From Neptuniibacter sp. 1_MG-2023 (GTDB lineage Bacteria; Pseudomonadota; Gammaproteobacteria; Pseudomonadales; Balneatricaceae), in assembly GCF_030547185.1 (NCBI RefSeq), contig NZ_JAUOQR010000009.1, positions 1 through 64,000 on the forward strand: a DNA stretch of 64,000 nucleotides, given 5' to 3'. Both the position numbers and the translations under genes were made by a program. Shown here piece by piece: positions 7,211-16,976 of this stretch. Under the pieces are notes generated by a model. The model was not told where the DNA came from. It did no database searches and saw nothing but the letters and a program-made list of their open reading frames with translations. The first letter of the stretch is position 1; each line of letters starts with the position of its first letter.

Positions 7211-8392
7211 ATGTCATTCAATAAACACAGCAAAATAATTACTATAAGTGTTTTGCTTAGTGCACTCGTCGCTTGTAGTGAGCCGGCAGAACAAGCAAAA
7301 GCGCCTGCACAAAGGCCTTTGACGCAAATTGATGTAGCACAAGTCATTTATAAGCCAGTTCAAACTTGGTTTACTTACACGACACGTTTAGAGGCACCTC
7401 AGCAGGTTGCTTTAAAACCACGTGTGTCCGGTGTTGTGAATACAATTGATTTTGTTGAAGGTCAGCAGGTAAAACAGGGCGATCTATTATTTAGTCTTGA
7501 TCCACGTCCATTTGAAGCTCAAGTCGCAAGCTTAAATGCTCAAGTAGCTAGTGCGGTGGCGGAATATCAACAAGCTAAAAGTGAAGCGGCAAGGGCAACA
7601 CGATTACGTAAACGTGATGCGATCTCTTCCGAAGAAGCTGAATCTAGAGCGACCGCTGCTAAAAAAGCACAAGCGCAAATCTCTGCATTAAGAGCGCAGC
7701 TTCAGGCGGCTCAGCTTGATTTAGAGTTTTCGAAAATTACCGCACCTATTGATGGCATTATCTCACGTGCTGAGATTACTCGTGGTAACACGGTGAATGC
7801 TAATCAAAGCACACTAACCAGCATTGTCTCTAACCAAAAAATGTATGCGTACTTTGATATTGATGAGCGTACATGGAATAGCAACTTTGAACAGGCTAAA
7901 GCCAGCGACAACTTACCTGTTGTTATGCAGTTGTTAGGTAGTGAACAGTTTACTTATAAAGGCCATGTAGACTTTATTGATAATCAAATCAATACCTCTA
8001 CAGGTACATTGCGTGTACGTGCCACTTTTATTGATGATGATCATAAGCTGCGTAGCGGTGCATTCGCCCGTATTCGTCTAGCGAGCCAAGAAGCAAAACA
8101 GCAGGTCTTGATTCCTGAAAGAGCTATAGGCACGGATCTGAAAAACCGTTTTGTATTAATTGTCGATGATAAAAACACATTACAGTATCGCCCAATTAGC
8201 GTGGGTGATCGTTATGGTGAATTTCGCGCAATCACGGCTGGTTTAGGTGAAAACGATATTATTGCAGTGAATGGCCCAGCTAAAGTTGGACCCGGTATGC
8301 CAATTGAACCACGAACAACTCAGCTAAATGCTGATGCTATCGGGTCAACCTTAAGCGCACCAAAAACCCAAACTCTATTAACGGCTAAGTGA
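7211..8392 (+). CDS. RND efflux periplasmic adaptor lipoprotein, MexE-like
   Basis: A 393-aa membrane fusion protein. The signal ends in a lipobox LVAC with the acylated Cys at residue 22, so the mature protein should be anchored to the inner membrane. The N-terminal biotinyl-lipoyl half (LKPRVSGVVNTIDFVEGQQVKQGDLLF, cut here by other residues) and its partner half (FSKITAPIDGIISRAEI) flank a coiled-coil alpha hairpin rich in Ala/Gln/Glu at about 100-165. The beta-barrel and membrane-proximal domains follow. It links the pump gene downstream to the outer membrane channel. GAGGGATAGG precedes the ATG; first gene of the operon, 13 bases before the pump. Confidence 0.93.
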   Translation: MSFNKHSKIITISVLLSALVACSEPAEQAKAPAQRPLTQIDVAQVIYKPVQTWFTYTTRLEAPQQVALKPRVSGVVNTIDFVEGQQVKQGDLLFSLDPRPFEAQVASLNAQVASAVAEYQQAKSEAARATRLRKRDAISSEEAESRATAAKKAQAQISALRAQLQAAQLDLEFSKITAPIDGIISRAEITRGNTVNANQSTLTSIVSNQKMYAYFDIDERTWNSNFEQAKASDNLPVVMQLLGSEQFTYKGHVDFIDNQINTSTGTLRVRATFIDDDHKLRSGAFARIRLASQEAKQQVLIPERAIGTDLKNRFVLIVDDKNTLQYRPISVGDRYGEFRAITAGLGENDIIAVNGPAKVGPGMPIEPRTTQLNADAIGSTLSAPKTQTLLTAK

Positions 8393-8405
8393 TAAGAAGC
8401 GGCTC

Positions 8406-11400
8406 ATGAATTTTTCACATTTTTTTATAAAACGGCCGATCTTTGCTGCCGTATTATCATTGGTTATTTTTATCGGTGGTGCCATTTCACTGTTTCAATT
8501 ACCGGTCAGTGAATACCCAGAAGTTACACCGCCAACGGTTGTTGTAACTGCGAATTACCCCGGTGCAAACCCAAAAGTTATAGCGGAAACTGTTGCAACA
8601 CCACTGGAGCAAGAGATTAACGGTGTTGAAAGCATGCTGTATATGTTTTCACAAGCGACTAGCGATGGTCGTATGACACTGACCGTCACATTTGCATTAG
8701 GTACTGATTTAGATCGTGCCCAAGTTCGTGTGCAAAACCGTGTCAATAGTGCTTTACCGCGTTTGCCGCAGGAAGTGCAGCGCTTAGGTGTTGTTGCGAA
8801 AAAAGCATCCCCTGATTTAACTATGGTGGTGCATCTATTTTCGAAAGAGAAAATTAGAGAAGCAGATTATTTATCTAACTACGCCGATTTATACGTAAAA
8901 GATCAAATAGCCCGTCTTGGCGGTGTAGGTGAAGTGCGCGTATTTGGTGGTGGTAAGTATTCGATGCGTGTTTGGTTAAATCCAGATGCCTTAGCTTCAC
9001 GTCAGTTAACGGCAACCGATGTTGTTAACTCACTACGTGAACAAAACCAACAAGTTGCTGCCGGTTCCCTAGGCTCTCAGCCCGCATCTAATTCAGCACA
9101 GTTTCAAGTACTGTTAAACGTCAAAGGTCGTTTAACGAGTGTTGAAGAGTTTGAAGACGTTATTATTAAGGTTGACGAAGGTGGGGCAATTACTCGACTG
9201 GGCGACATTGCGCGCGTCGAAGTTGGGCAAGATACTTACGCGTTGCGCTCATTATTAAATGGTCAGCCTGCGGTAGCGATACCGGTTTTCCAACGTCCGG
9301 GTTCTAACGCTATAGAATTATCGAACCAAGTTCGTGAAACAATGAAAAGACTATCGGAAGATTTTCCTGCCGGTGTTAATTATGACATTGTATATGACCC
9401 AACAGTATTCGTTCGTGGATCTATCGAAGCGGTTATAACCACCTTATTAGAAGCGATTGCCCTTGTGGTTATCGTGGTTATCGTGTTTTTGCAAACATGG
9501 CGCGCATCGATTATTCCATTAATCGCGGTGCCCGTTTCACTCATTGGTACCTTTGCGGTAATGCAGTGGTTGGGCGTGAGTATCAATACCTTATCTCTCT
9601 TTGGTCTCGTATTGGCCATAGGTATTGTGGTAGATGATGCCATCGTTGTAGTGGAAAATGTTGAGCGTAATATAGAGAAAGGGTTATCGCCTGTTGAAGC
9701 GTCTCGCGTTGCAATGAGCGAAGTGACCGGACCTATTATTGCGATTGCACTTGTATTACTGGCGGTATTTATCCCGACTGCGTTTATTACTGGCTTAACA
9801 GGGCAGTTCTATAAGCAGTTTGCCTTAACGATTACAATCTCGACCGTTATTTCTGCGTTTAACTCGTTAACATTATCCCCAGCATTGTCGGCGTTGCTAT
9901 TAAAACCGCACGGTGCAAAACCTGACCTTTTAACGCGAATCTTAAACGCTATTTTTGGACGCTTTCTCTTCCGACCTTTCAACCGTCTATTTGAAAAAGG
10001 TTCATTGGCATATCAAGCGGTAATTAAAAAGCTAATTCGTTTTAGCGTTATTGTTGGCATCATTTATATTGCCTTATTAGGTTCGACTGCCGGTCTGTTT
10101 AATACAGTGCCCGGTGGCTTTATTCCAGCACAGGATAAGCAATATCTGGTTTCTATTGCCCAGTTGCCTGATGCTTCAAGCCTAGATAGAACCGAAGCCG
10201 TTGTTAGAGAGATGTCGGCCATTGCACAAGAGGTTCCGGGTGTTGAACACATTGTTGCTTTCCCTGGTTTGTCGGTTAATGGTTTTACTAACAGTCCAAA
10301 TAGTGCAGTTGTTTTTACACCCCTTAAAGACTTCTCTGAACGTCAAGGGCCTGGATTGTCGGCTGCAGCTATAGCAGGGGAGTTGAATAAACGCTTTTCA
10401 GTGATTGATGAAGCTTTTGTTGCTGTTTTCCCGCCACCACCTATTCGTGGATTAGGTACAACGGGTGGCTTCAAACTGCAACTTGAAGATCGTTCAAACT
10501 TAGGCTTTGAAACCTTATTTAATACATTACAAACGGTTATTAATGAAGCAAGAAAACGCCCTGAACTGATGGGTCTGTATTCAAGTTTCCGTATTCAAGT
10601 ACCGCAAATGGATATTGAAATTGACCGTGAACAAGCGATGTTACAGGGTATTGCGTTAGATGAAGTGTTTAATGCATTACAAATATATCTTGGTTCACTG
10701 TATGTAAACGATTTCAATATGTTTGGTCGAACTTACCAAGTAAATGCCCAAGCGGATGGTGACTTTAGATTAGATGCTAAGCAGATCTTGAATTTAAAAG
10801 TGCGTAATAGCCAAGGTGCTATGGTACCGCTGGGTGCTGTATTGAGTGCGACTCCAACGACAGGCCCAGACCGTGTAATGCATTATAACGGTTACCCTAG
10901 TGCTGAACTAAACGGCAGCCCAGGTGCGGGCTTCAGTTCGGACCAAGCTCAGCAAGCGATTGAAGAAGTGTTAGCTGAAAACTTACCTGAAGGTCTTGTT
11001 TATGAGTGGACTGACGTAACTTATCAGCAAATTCTCGCAGGTAACACAATGGTATATATTTTCCCATTAGTGGTGCTGCTAGTGTTTATGGTGTTGGCTG
11101 CTCAATATGAAAGCTTACGTTTACCATTAGCTATCATTTTGATTGTGCCGATGACTATATTCTCCGCTCTGTGTGGGGTCTGGTTAATTGGTGGTGATAA
11201 CAACATTTTCACCCAAATAGCTTTAATCGTGCTGGTGGCCTTGGCCTGTAAAAATGCCATATTAATGGTTGAGTTTGCGAAGGAGGAGCAAGAGGCTGGA
11301 TTGACACGTTTAGAGGCTATTATTCATGCTGGTCGTATGCGTTTGCGTCCAATATTAATGACCTCCATCGCCTTTACTGCCGGTGTTATTCCTCTGGTAC

Positions 11401-11570
11401 TCGCTACGGGTGCGGGTTCTGAAATGCGTCAAGCTATGGGGATTGCCGTATTCTCTGGCATGATCGGTGTGACGCTCTTTGGCTTGTTATTTACGCCTGT
11501 CTTTTATGCTTTAGTTGCTAAAAAGTCAGCGACTGAGATTAGTGACAAGAAGGAAGACGCGCATGTTTAA
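8406..11570 (+). CDS. RND multidrug efflux transporter, MexF/OqxB-type
   Basis: A 1054-aa inner membrane HAE1-family pump with the usual 12 transmembrane helices and two large periplasmic loops. The N-terminus MNFSHFFIKRPIFAAVLSLV and most of the first half align by eye with MexF. The proton-relay pair D410/D411 is present in GIVVDDAIVVVENVE, and the FxGFxGx-like turn region and the second repeat (LAAQYESLRLPLAI, GIVL-equivalent VALACKNAILMVEF with Lys) are intact. MexF-type pumps export chloramphenicol, quinolones and trimethoprim in Pseudomonas; the local substrate is unknown. Second gene of the operon; its last 8 bases overlap the next start. Confidence 0.95.
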   Translation: MNFSHFFIKRPIFAAVLSLVIFIGGAISLFQLPVSEYPEVTPPTVVVTANYPGANPKVIAETVATPLEQEINGVESMLYMFSQATSDGRMTLTVTFALGTDLDRAQVRVQNRVNSALPRLPQEVQRLGVVAKKASPDLTMVVHLFSKEKIREADYLSNYADLYVKDQIARLGGVGEVRVFGGGKYSMRVWLNPDALASRQLTATDVVNSLREQNQQVAAGSLGSQPASNSAQFQVLLNVKGRLTSVEEFEDVIIKVDEGGAITRLGDIARVEVGQDTYALRSLLNGQPAVAIPVFQRPGSNAIELSNQVRETMKRLSEDFPAGVNYDIVYDPTVFVRGSIEAVITTLLEAIALVVIVVIVFLQTWRASIIPLIAVPVSLIGTFAVMQWLGVSINTLSLFGLVLAIGIVVDDAIVVVENVERNIEKGLSPVEASRVAMSEVTGPIIAIALVLLAVFIPTAFITGLTGQFYKQFALTITISTVISAFNSLTLSPALSALLLKPHGAKPDLLTRILNAIFGRFLFRPFNRLFEKGSLAYQAVIKKLIRFSVIVGIIYIALLGSTAGLFNTVPGGFIPAQDKQYLVSIAQLPDASSLDRTEAVVREMSAIAQEVPGVEHIVAFPGLSVNGFTNSPNSAVVFTPLKDFSERQGPGLSAAAIAGELNKRFSVIDEAFVAVFPPPPIRGLGTTGGFKLQLEDRSNLGFETLFNTLQTVINEARKRPELMGLYSSFRIQVPQMDIEIDREQAMLQGIALDEVFNALQIYLGSLYVNDFNMFGRTYQVNAQADGDFRLDAKQILNLKVRNSQGAMVPLGAVLSATPTTGPDRVMHYNGYPSAELNGSPGAGFSSDQAQQAIEEVLAENLPEGLVYEWTDVTYQQILAGNTMVYIFPLVVLLVFMVLAAQYESLRLPLAIILIVPMTIFSALCGVWLIGGDNNIFTQIALIVLVALACKNAILMVEFAKEEQEAGLTRLEAIIHAGRMRLRPILMTSIAFTAGVIPLVLATGAGSEMRQAMGIAVFSGMIGVTLFGLLFTPVFYALVAKKSATEISDKKEDAHV

Positions 11571-12966
11571 GTTGAACTTAACATCAACCGCTAAGCTTTC
11601 TACATTAGCGGTGGCTATAACCTTGGCGGGCTGCGCAAGCAGCTCTAACCTTGGAGAAAGTAGTTTAGAAAAAGAGGCTTTTTTTGCAGCTCAAAGTTAT
11701 GCCGCTGAATTGACTGAAAGTGGTGCAAATAATCAATGGTGGGAAACCTACCAAAGCCAGCAATTAGATGCTTTTGTTAAGCAAGCACTGGAATCTAATC
11801 GTAATTTACAAGCGGCTCAACAGCGCCTAAAAGCGTCCATGGAACAACTTGGTTACGAAGAAGCTCAATATTTACCGCAAGGTGATGTAACCGCATTAGG
11901 TAACCGTGAATCAACTGCGGGCGTAATTGAAAGTAATGCTAGTTTAGGTGCCAATTTTAGTTGGCAGCTTGATCTGTTTGGGCGAATCTCCGCTTTGATT
12001 AAAGGTGCTGAGGCCAAGAGCTTTCAAGCACAAGAGCAAAAAACACAGTTAGTGGCAGAGATCGTTAGTGGCGTGACCCGAAGCTTTTTTGAGTGGCAAG
12101 GTAATCAGTTAAAATTGCAAATTGTAAATCAACAAATTAGCGCGTTAACGGAAAGTATCGATGTATTACAAGCGCGGGTTGATGAAGGTTTTGCTTCTAA
12201 GCTAGATATTAATCGGACCTATGCTCAGTTAAATGAGCAAAAAACACTGTTGCCACAGATAGAAACTGCACTGTATCAAAATAAGGCAACATTGGCGGTT
12301 TTGTTAGGACAGACGCCTGAACAAGTACAGTTGAGTTTTGAAACAGATCTAATTAACAGTAATCTAATCCAGCCGGTAGCTTTAACTCAGCCAGAGAAAG
12401 CGGTGAGTCTACGTCCTGAGATTAGCATTGCCCGCTATCAGCTACTTGAGCAAAGTGCGCTGGCGGATGCCGCAAGAGCGGCCTTGTATCCGGATATTTC
12501 TATCTCGGGCTTTGTTGGGCTAATTAATCCTATTGGCGGTCAATTATCGAGTAATGACGATGCTTGGTCGCTGACGCCTCAGCTAAGCTGGTCAATTTTA
12601 AGCTGGCCCGCATTAAAGGCGCAGGCAAGAGCTCAAAGTTCACTAAGCCAAGCTGCATTTTCTGATTATGAAAATACGATTGTTAGCATTATTGCTGAAT
12701 CACAAACCGCGTTGGTTAGCATGAAGCAGTCAAAAAACCTGCATGAGTTTGCAGAAAAAAGACTACATCACGCTGAAATTGCACATGAACAGGCCAAGGC
12801 AATGTATGAAGAGGGGCAGATGCCTTATCTAGATTTATTGTCAGCTCGTCAAGATGCCTTAGTTGCTAAACAAGCAGCGGTTGATGCAAAAATCGCCTTT
12901 ATGCTCGCTAAAATCTCTACTTACAAAGCGTTTAGTGGTGGTTGGAGTAGAACACTAGTGTTGTAA
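11563..12966 (+). CDS. RND efflux outer membrane lipoprotein, OprN/NodT family
   Basis: A 467-aa TolC-like channel subunit. It has a lipoprotein signal with lipobox LAGC and acylated Cys at residue 24, then two repeats of the outer membrane efflux domain (about 65-260 and 280-460) with long amphipathic helices. The start at 11563 is chosen because its ATGTTTAA overlaps the stop of the pump gene by 8 bases, a coupling overlap, and because it gives a normal signal peptide; the frame itself is open from 11515. Completes the tripartite efflux complex across the envelope. Confidence 0.93.
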   Translation: MFKLNLTSTAKLSTLAVAITLAGCASSSNLGESSLEKEAFFAAQSYAAELTESGANNQWWETYQSQQLDAFVKQALESNRNLQAAQQRLKASMEQLGYEEAQYLPQGDVTALGNRESTAGVIESNASLGANFSWQLDLFGRISALIKGAEAKSFQAQEQKTQLVAEIVSGVTRSFFEWQGNQLKLQIVNQQISALTESIDVLQARVDEGFASKLDINRTYAQLNEQKTLLPQIETALYQNKATLAVLLGQTPEQVQLSFETDLINSNLIQPVALTQPEKAVSLRPEISIARYQLLEQSALADAARAALYPDISISGFVGLINPIGGQLSSNDDAWSLTPQLSWSILSWPALKAQARAQSSLSQAAFSDYENTIVSIIAESQTALVSMKQSKNLHEFAEKRLHHAEIAHEQAKAMYEEGQMPYLDLLSARQDALVAKQAAVDAKIAFMLAKISTYKAFSGGWSRTLVL

Positions 12967-13004
12967 CTGGTGTTTATATTAAGAAAAAAGAAAAGGTAAT
13001 AATT

Positions 13005-14012
13005 GTGGTTAACATAGCCAGCACGATGCAAGCAATCACCTTGGGAGAAGTCGGGGATGACTTTTCTTTGGTAAAGCAGGAGATGCCCACGCCGCAGCGG
13101 AAAGAAAGTGAACTGCTGATTCGTGTTGAATATGTTGGCCTTAATCCCATTGATGCAAAGTTAGCTAAACATGGTTTCCCTGATTGGCAATATCCGCATA
13201 TTTTGGGTTTAGACGCTGTAGGTACCGTGGTGGATGCCCCTGTCGGTGTAAGCCCTAATATTGGTGATCGAGTGATGTGGCATGCCAATATTAAGCAACA
13301 GGGGATGTTAGCAAACTATGTTGCAGTACCTAATTTTGCAGTCTCTAAATTACCTGAAGGACTCGCACCTGAAGTTGCTGCTGCTCTGCCTTGTGCCGGA
13401 ATGGCAGCTATTTTCGCTCTAGATAAATTGCAAATCCAAGAGGGTGAGAACTTGCTGATAGATGCAGGTGCGGGAGCGGTTGGTCAATTTGCTATTCAAT
13501 TTGCGAAACAGCGTGGTGCTACGGTCTTTACTGTCTCAGCTAAAAATACTCATGCTTATTTGAAAAAAATAGGCGCTGATAAGTGTTTTGATTATAACGA
13601 TAAAAATTTACTTAAAAAATTCAAGCTAGCATTAGGGCATAGTCAATTTGACGCTGTTGTTGATACTGTAGGTGGCGCAAATACTATTCGTAATATAGAA
13701 CTATTACGTTTTTGCGGAAGAATTGCCTGTTTAAATGGTTTGCCTGAATTACCCTCCTCATTGTTATTTTATAAAGCCCCGGTTATTAATATTGTTTCTT
13801 TAAGTGGCGCTTGGTTAACCGAAAGCTTATGTGCTCAACAAAAGATGAGCTTTATGGGTAATTTGTTAATGAATAGCGTTAATGATGGCAGTATTAAAGC
13901 GCCTAGCATTATTCCTGTTTCGTTTGAGGCTGAGGAAATTACTCAAGCTTTAAAACAGCAGCTAAAAGGTTGTGTTTTTGGCAAGCAGGTAGTGCAAGTT
14001 CCGACTCAGTAA
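13005..14012 (+). CDS. MDR-family zinc-independent alcohol dehydrogenase / quinone oxidoreductase-like
   Basis: A 335-aa medium-chain dehydrogenase/reductase. The GroES-like domain contains GLNPIDAKLAKHG and PHILGLDAVGTVV, the Rossmann domain contains LLIDAGAGAVGQFAIQFAKQRGA at about 145-170 (AGAGAVG cofactor loop). There is no structural-zinc Cys cluster, pointing to the quinone oxidoreductase or crotonyl-CoA-type branch; the substrate is unknown. The start is a GTG at 13005, supported by AAAAGG eight bases upstream; an ATG seven codons later has no such site. It follows the efflux operon by 38 bases on the same strand and may be co-transcribed with it. Confidence 0.85.
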   Translation: MVNIASTMQAITLGEVGDDFSLVKQEMPTPQRKESELLIRVEYVGLNPIDAKLAKHGFPDWQYPHILGLDAVGTVVDAPVGVSPNIGDRVMWHANIKQQGMLANYVAVPNFAVSKLPEGLAPEVAAALPCAGMAAIFALDKLQIQEGENLLIDAGAGAVGQFAIQFAKQRGATVFTVSAKNTHAYLKKIGADKCFDYNDKNLLKKFKLALGHSQFDAVVDTVGGANTIRNIELLRFCGRIACLNGLPELPSSLLFYKAPVINIVSLSGAWLTESLCAQQKMSFMGNLLMNSVNDGSIKAPSIIPVSFEAEEITQALKQQLKGCVFGKQVVQVPTQ

Positions 14013-14292
14013 AACCTTACTTGGTTTGCTTGAAGTGATTCTGCTTGATCCTCAACGTTGCCGTCTTTTATCCTCCGTTACTAAGCGTCCATTTTAAAGT
14101 GGTAGGCAACTTGAAAGCGTGATTTTAGGTAAAGCTCTGCCTAGAAAATCTTATGCCTACACAGCTTATATCTGCAAAAATAAGCTTGAAAGTCCTTTCT
14201 CCTGTTTGTTTATATTCTGTGAATTTTGTTGCTTTAACGCTAGTGATAGTCCAGTTTGTTAAGCTGACCTTGTCTGTTTTAGAGGGGAAGTT

Positions 14293-14580
14293 TTGCCTAA
14301 AGTTATACTGCAAGGGTTTATTCTTGTGCCTGACTCCGATCTTGAGAGAGTTAAACGTGAGCTGCCAAAGCATGAAAAACTCACCTTAGAAGAATCCGGT
14401 TGTTTAGTTTTTATGGTGACTCCTGATCTAGTTAATAGAAATAAATTTAATGTTTATGAAGAGTTCGTGAGTCGTATGGCTTTTGATCATCACCAAGCCA
14501 GAGTTCGATCCTCTATATGGGGGGAGGTGACTCAAGGTGTTGAAAGGCATTACCAAATCAGTGAAGAGGTTTCTGTGTAG
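14293..14580 (+). CDS. Antibiotic biosynthesis monooxygenase (ABM) domain protein
   Basis: A 95-aa ferredoxin-like-fold protein of the ABM/YgiN type. The pattern VILQGFILVPDSDLERVKRELPKH, then ESGCLVFMVTPDL, FNVYEEFVSRMAFDHHQA fits the dimeric alpha-beta barrel family that includes quinol monooxygenases. The start is TTG at 14293, preceded by AGAGGGGAAG at a good distance; no ATG is available nearby. It is about 280 bases after the MDR oxidoreductase and its own role is unknown; a quinone or aldehyde detoxifying function would fit the neighbours but is inference. Confidence 0.7.
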   Translation: MPKVILQGFILVPDSDLERVKRELPKHEKLTLEESGCLVFMVTPDLVNRNKFNVYEEFVSRMAFDHHQARVRSSIWGEVTQGVERHYQISEEVSV

Positions 14581-14713
14581 GCTTGTCCGTCAGTAGGCAT
14601 ATAGGTTGTGTGAAGTATTAGTATGCTACATTAAGAGATGTTTTTAATAGCAGCTCGAAACTAGTAATCAGTTATAGCGATCCTTATGCATATTCTAGTG
14701 AGTAGGTGAATAA

Positions 14714-15625
14714 GTGGAAAATTCCCATGAAGCTTTAAGGCTGATTCTCGATTCAATTACTGAACATATTGTTGTTATTGATGATATGGGAACGATTCAG
14801 TATGCCAATAAAAGTTGGTCGGATTTTGGTAGTAACAATGCTTGCTCCGTTGGTGAAAATTGGCGGGGTATTAATTACATTGATGAATGTGATAAAGCTG
14901 CGGCAATGGGGGATGACTTCGGAGAAAAGGCAAGAAATGGTATTTTAAGTGTTATTAACAAAGAGACGCCCGCGTTTTACTTTGAATACCCCTGTCATAG
15001 TCCGGATGAAAAACGTTGGTTTATGATGCGAGTAACTGCGCTGCAGATGTCGTGTCAGGATTACTTTGTTATTTCACACCAAAACATTACCGAGAGAAAA
15101 TTGGCTGAAGAAGAGGTAAGAAATCTTGCTCGGCTTGATGGGCTTACTGATATTCCTAATCGCCGAGCTTTTGATGAGTTTCTTTATAATGAGTGGCGGC
15201 GATGTTTAAGATTAAAACAACCTATCAGTTTAGCAATAGTCGATTTAGACCATTTTAAACTTCTCAATGATATCTATGGGCACCAATCGGGTGATGAGTG
15301 TTTAATCAAGATAGGTGCCTTATTGAAAGAGTTTGCTAGTAGACCCGGCGATATTTGTGCGCGATACGGCGGTGAAGAGTTTGCTTTGGTATGGGGAGGG
15401 ACTTCGCTTGAACAGGCTGAAACGCTTTCAAATAGATTGTTGGAGGAAATTCTTGCTCTAAATATCAATAATAGTGATTCACCTATCAACAAGTACCTAA
15501 CGGCCAGTGTGGGTTTAGCTGAGATGGTTCCCCACTTAGGTTGTAATGAGGAAGAGTTGATTAGCAAAGCCGACAGCATGCTATATAAAGCGAAAGATCA
15601 GGGTAGAAATAGAGTTGAATGTTAG
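14714..15625 (+). CDS. Diguanylate cyclase, PAS-GGDEF
   Basis: A 303-aa cytosolic signalling protein. An N-terminal PAS domain (about 8-128, ending ISHQNITERK) is linked by a short helix to a GGDEF domain (about 137-300) starting LARLDGLTDIPNRRAFD. The active-site motif is GGEEF at 219-223 and an inhibitory RxxD site is intact as R210-D213, so it should make cyclic di-GMP and be product-inhibited. No membrane segment. Start is a GTG at 14714 with AGTAGGTGA upstream. It stands alone, convergent with the cfa operon; the PAS ligand is unknown. Confidence 0.9.
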   Translation: MENSHEALRLILDSITEHIVVIDDMGTIQYANKSWSDFGSNNACSVGENWRGINYIDECDKAAAMGDDFGEKARNGILSVINKETPAFYFEYPCHSPDEKRWFMMRVTALQMSCQDYFVISHQNITERKLAEEEVRNLARLDGLTDIPNRRAFDEFLYNEWRRCLRLKQPISLAIVDLDHFKLLNDIYGHQSGDECLIKIGALLKEFASRPGDICARYGGEEFALVWGGTSLEQAETLSNRLLEEILALNINNSDSPINKYLTASVGLAEMVPHLGCNEEELISKADSMLYKAKDQGRNRVEC

Positions 15626-15737
15626 GCGATAAAAATATGATGTGTTGATCTTCTGAATCAACATGATTAAGCATCGCCTCAAGGCTGCTAAGCAGCCCAT
15701 ATGGCATTATTCAGCTAAGATCATTCTCTTGTGGGCT

Positions 15738-16976
15738 TTAAAGCTTATCGTCCGCGTGGGCTAATACATAGAGTCCTACATCAATAGAACCATGTTCAAA
15801 ACCTCCCTCACAGTAAGCTAGATAGTAGCGCCATAAACGGTGGAAGGTTTCATCAAACCCTTGTGCTTTAATATCTCCCCAGGATTTTTCAAAATCGCTA
15901 TACCATTCGCGTATAGTTCTGGCGTAGTCTTTACCGAATAGTTGATGTTTTTTAAGTATAAAGCCATGTTCGCTTAGTTTTTCTTTAAAGGCTGATACGC
16001 TAGGTAGCATACCGCCAGGGAACACATAGCGTTGGATGAAATCGGCTTGTTTTCTGTAGCTATGGAAGCGCTCATCCTCGATGGTTATCACTTGCAGTAC
16101 AGCTTGGCCTCCAGGTTTTAATACGCGTTTTAACGTTTCAAAATAAGTATCCCAATGGGCTTCACCGACCGCTTCAAACATCTCAATAGAAACCACCGCA
16201 TCATATTGGGTATGGAGGTCACGGTAATCGGTTAAACTCAGATGGACTTTATCGGTAAGATTATCATCTTTAATACGTTGTTTAGCCCATTTTAGTTGTT
16301 CTTGGGATAAGGTTATGCCGTGAATTTTTAGATCATGCTCTTTGCTTGCTTGGGCTGCAAAACCTCCCCAGCCGCAGCCTATCTCGACCACATGCTCACC
16401 CGGTTGGGCATTGAGTAGTTCGAGAATGCGCGCGTTTTTTCTTTGTTGAGCTGATAGAAGGGGTTCGTCTGAGTGACTATATAACGCAGAAGAATAGGTC
16501 ATAGAACTATCAAGCCAGTGTTTGTAAAAATCATTCCCTAAGTCGTAGTGGGCTGCGATATTTTTCCGGCTTCCCGTCAGTGTATTGTCGCGCGTCCAGT
16601 GATAGATATTGTGGAGTGTACTTGTCACTATGCGTGCTTTAGATAGGTCCGCTAGGGAGCTTTCATAAGCGAGCGCCCATTTTACTAACTCTGTAAGATT
16701 TGAACTTTCCCATTCTCCCGCTAGGTAGCTTTCTGAACCACCATTGATACCGCCAAAAAATAGGCGATAGAGTGGTCGAAAGTTGTTTAATTGGATATCG
16801 GCTTCTGGCTGACTATGACCAATCTTGCATGTAAAACCACTTGGTAGCGTTAGGCGAAGTGTGCCTTGATGACCATTCAGTTTTTTATGGAATAGACTAA
16901 GGAGCTTTTTTTCAAACCAAGTGGCTTGAGAATAGGGAGCTTTAAGGGGTGTTGTTTGCTGCTCATAAGCTTTCAT
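15738..16976 (-). CDS. cfa: Cyclopropane-fatty-acyl-phospholipid synthase
   Basis: A 412-aa CFA synthase that transfers a methylene from SAM to the cis double bond of membrane phospholipid acyl chains. The SAM loop VVEIGCGWGGFA lies at 196-207, preceded by the family signature NIAAHYDLGNDFYKHWLDSSMTYSSA (139-164; active-site bicarbonate/substrate region). N-terminal lipid-binding domain at about 30-120. Last gene of a three-gene minus-strand operon; its start overlaps the stop of the DUF1365 gene by 14 bases. In ChrR-sigma regulons, cfa belongs to the singlet oxygen response, which fits the promoter upstream of this operon. Confidence 0.95.
   Translation of the reverse strand: MKAYEQQTTPLKAPYSQATWFEKKLLSLFHKKLNGHQGTLRLTLPSGFTCKIGHSQPEADIQLNNFRPLYRLFFGGINGGSESYLAGEWESSNLTELVKWALAYESSLADLSKARIVTSTLHNIYHWTRDNTLTGSRKNIAAHYDLGNDFYKHWLDSSMTYSSALYSHSDEPLLSAQQRKNARILELLNAQPGEHVVEIGCGWGGFAAQASKEHDLKIHGITLSQEQLKWAKQRIKDDNLTDKVHLSLTDYRDLHTQYDAVVSIEMFEAVGEAHWDTYFETLKRVLKPGGQAVLQVITIEDERFHSYRKQADFIQRYVFPGGMLPSVSAFKEKLSEHGFILKKHQLFGKDYARTIREWYSDFEKSWGDIKAQGFDETFHRLWRYYLAYCEGGFEHGSIDVGLYVLAHADDKL

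Noticed and set aside
8555-9643. Long minus-strand frames inside the RND pump gene.
   Set aside because: Antisense shadows of a clearly coding, codon-biased gene.
14125-14389. Overlapping frames on both strands before the ABM gene.
   Set aside because: Shadow frames through AT-rich DNA; the TTG-started ABM frame has the only recognisable fold and a ribosome site.
15641-15661. TGTTGAT...ATCAACA hairpin between the diguanylate cyclase and cfa.
   Set aside because: Seven-base stem with no T-run; too weak to call a terminator.
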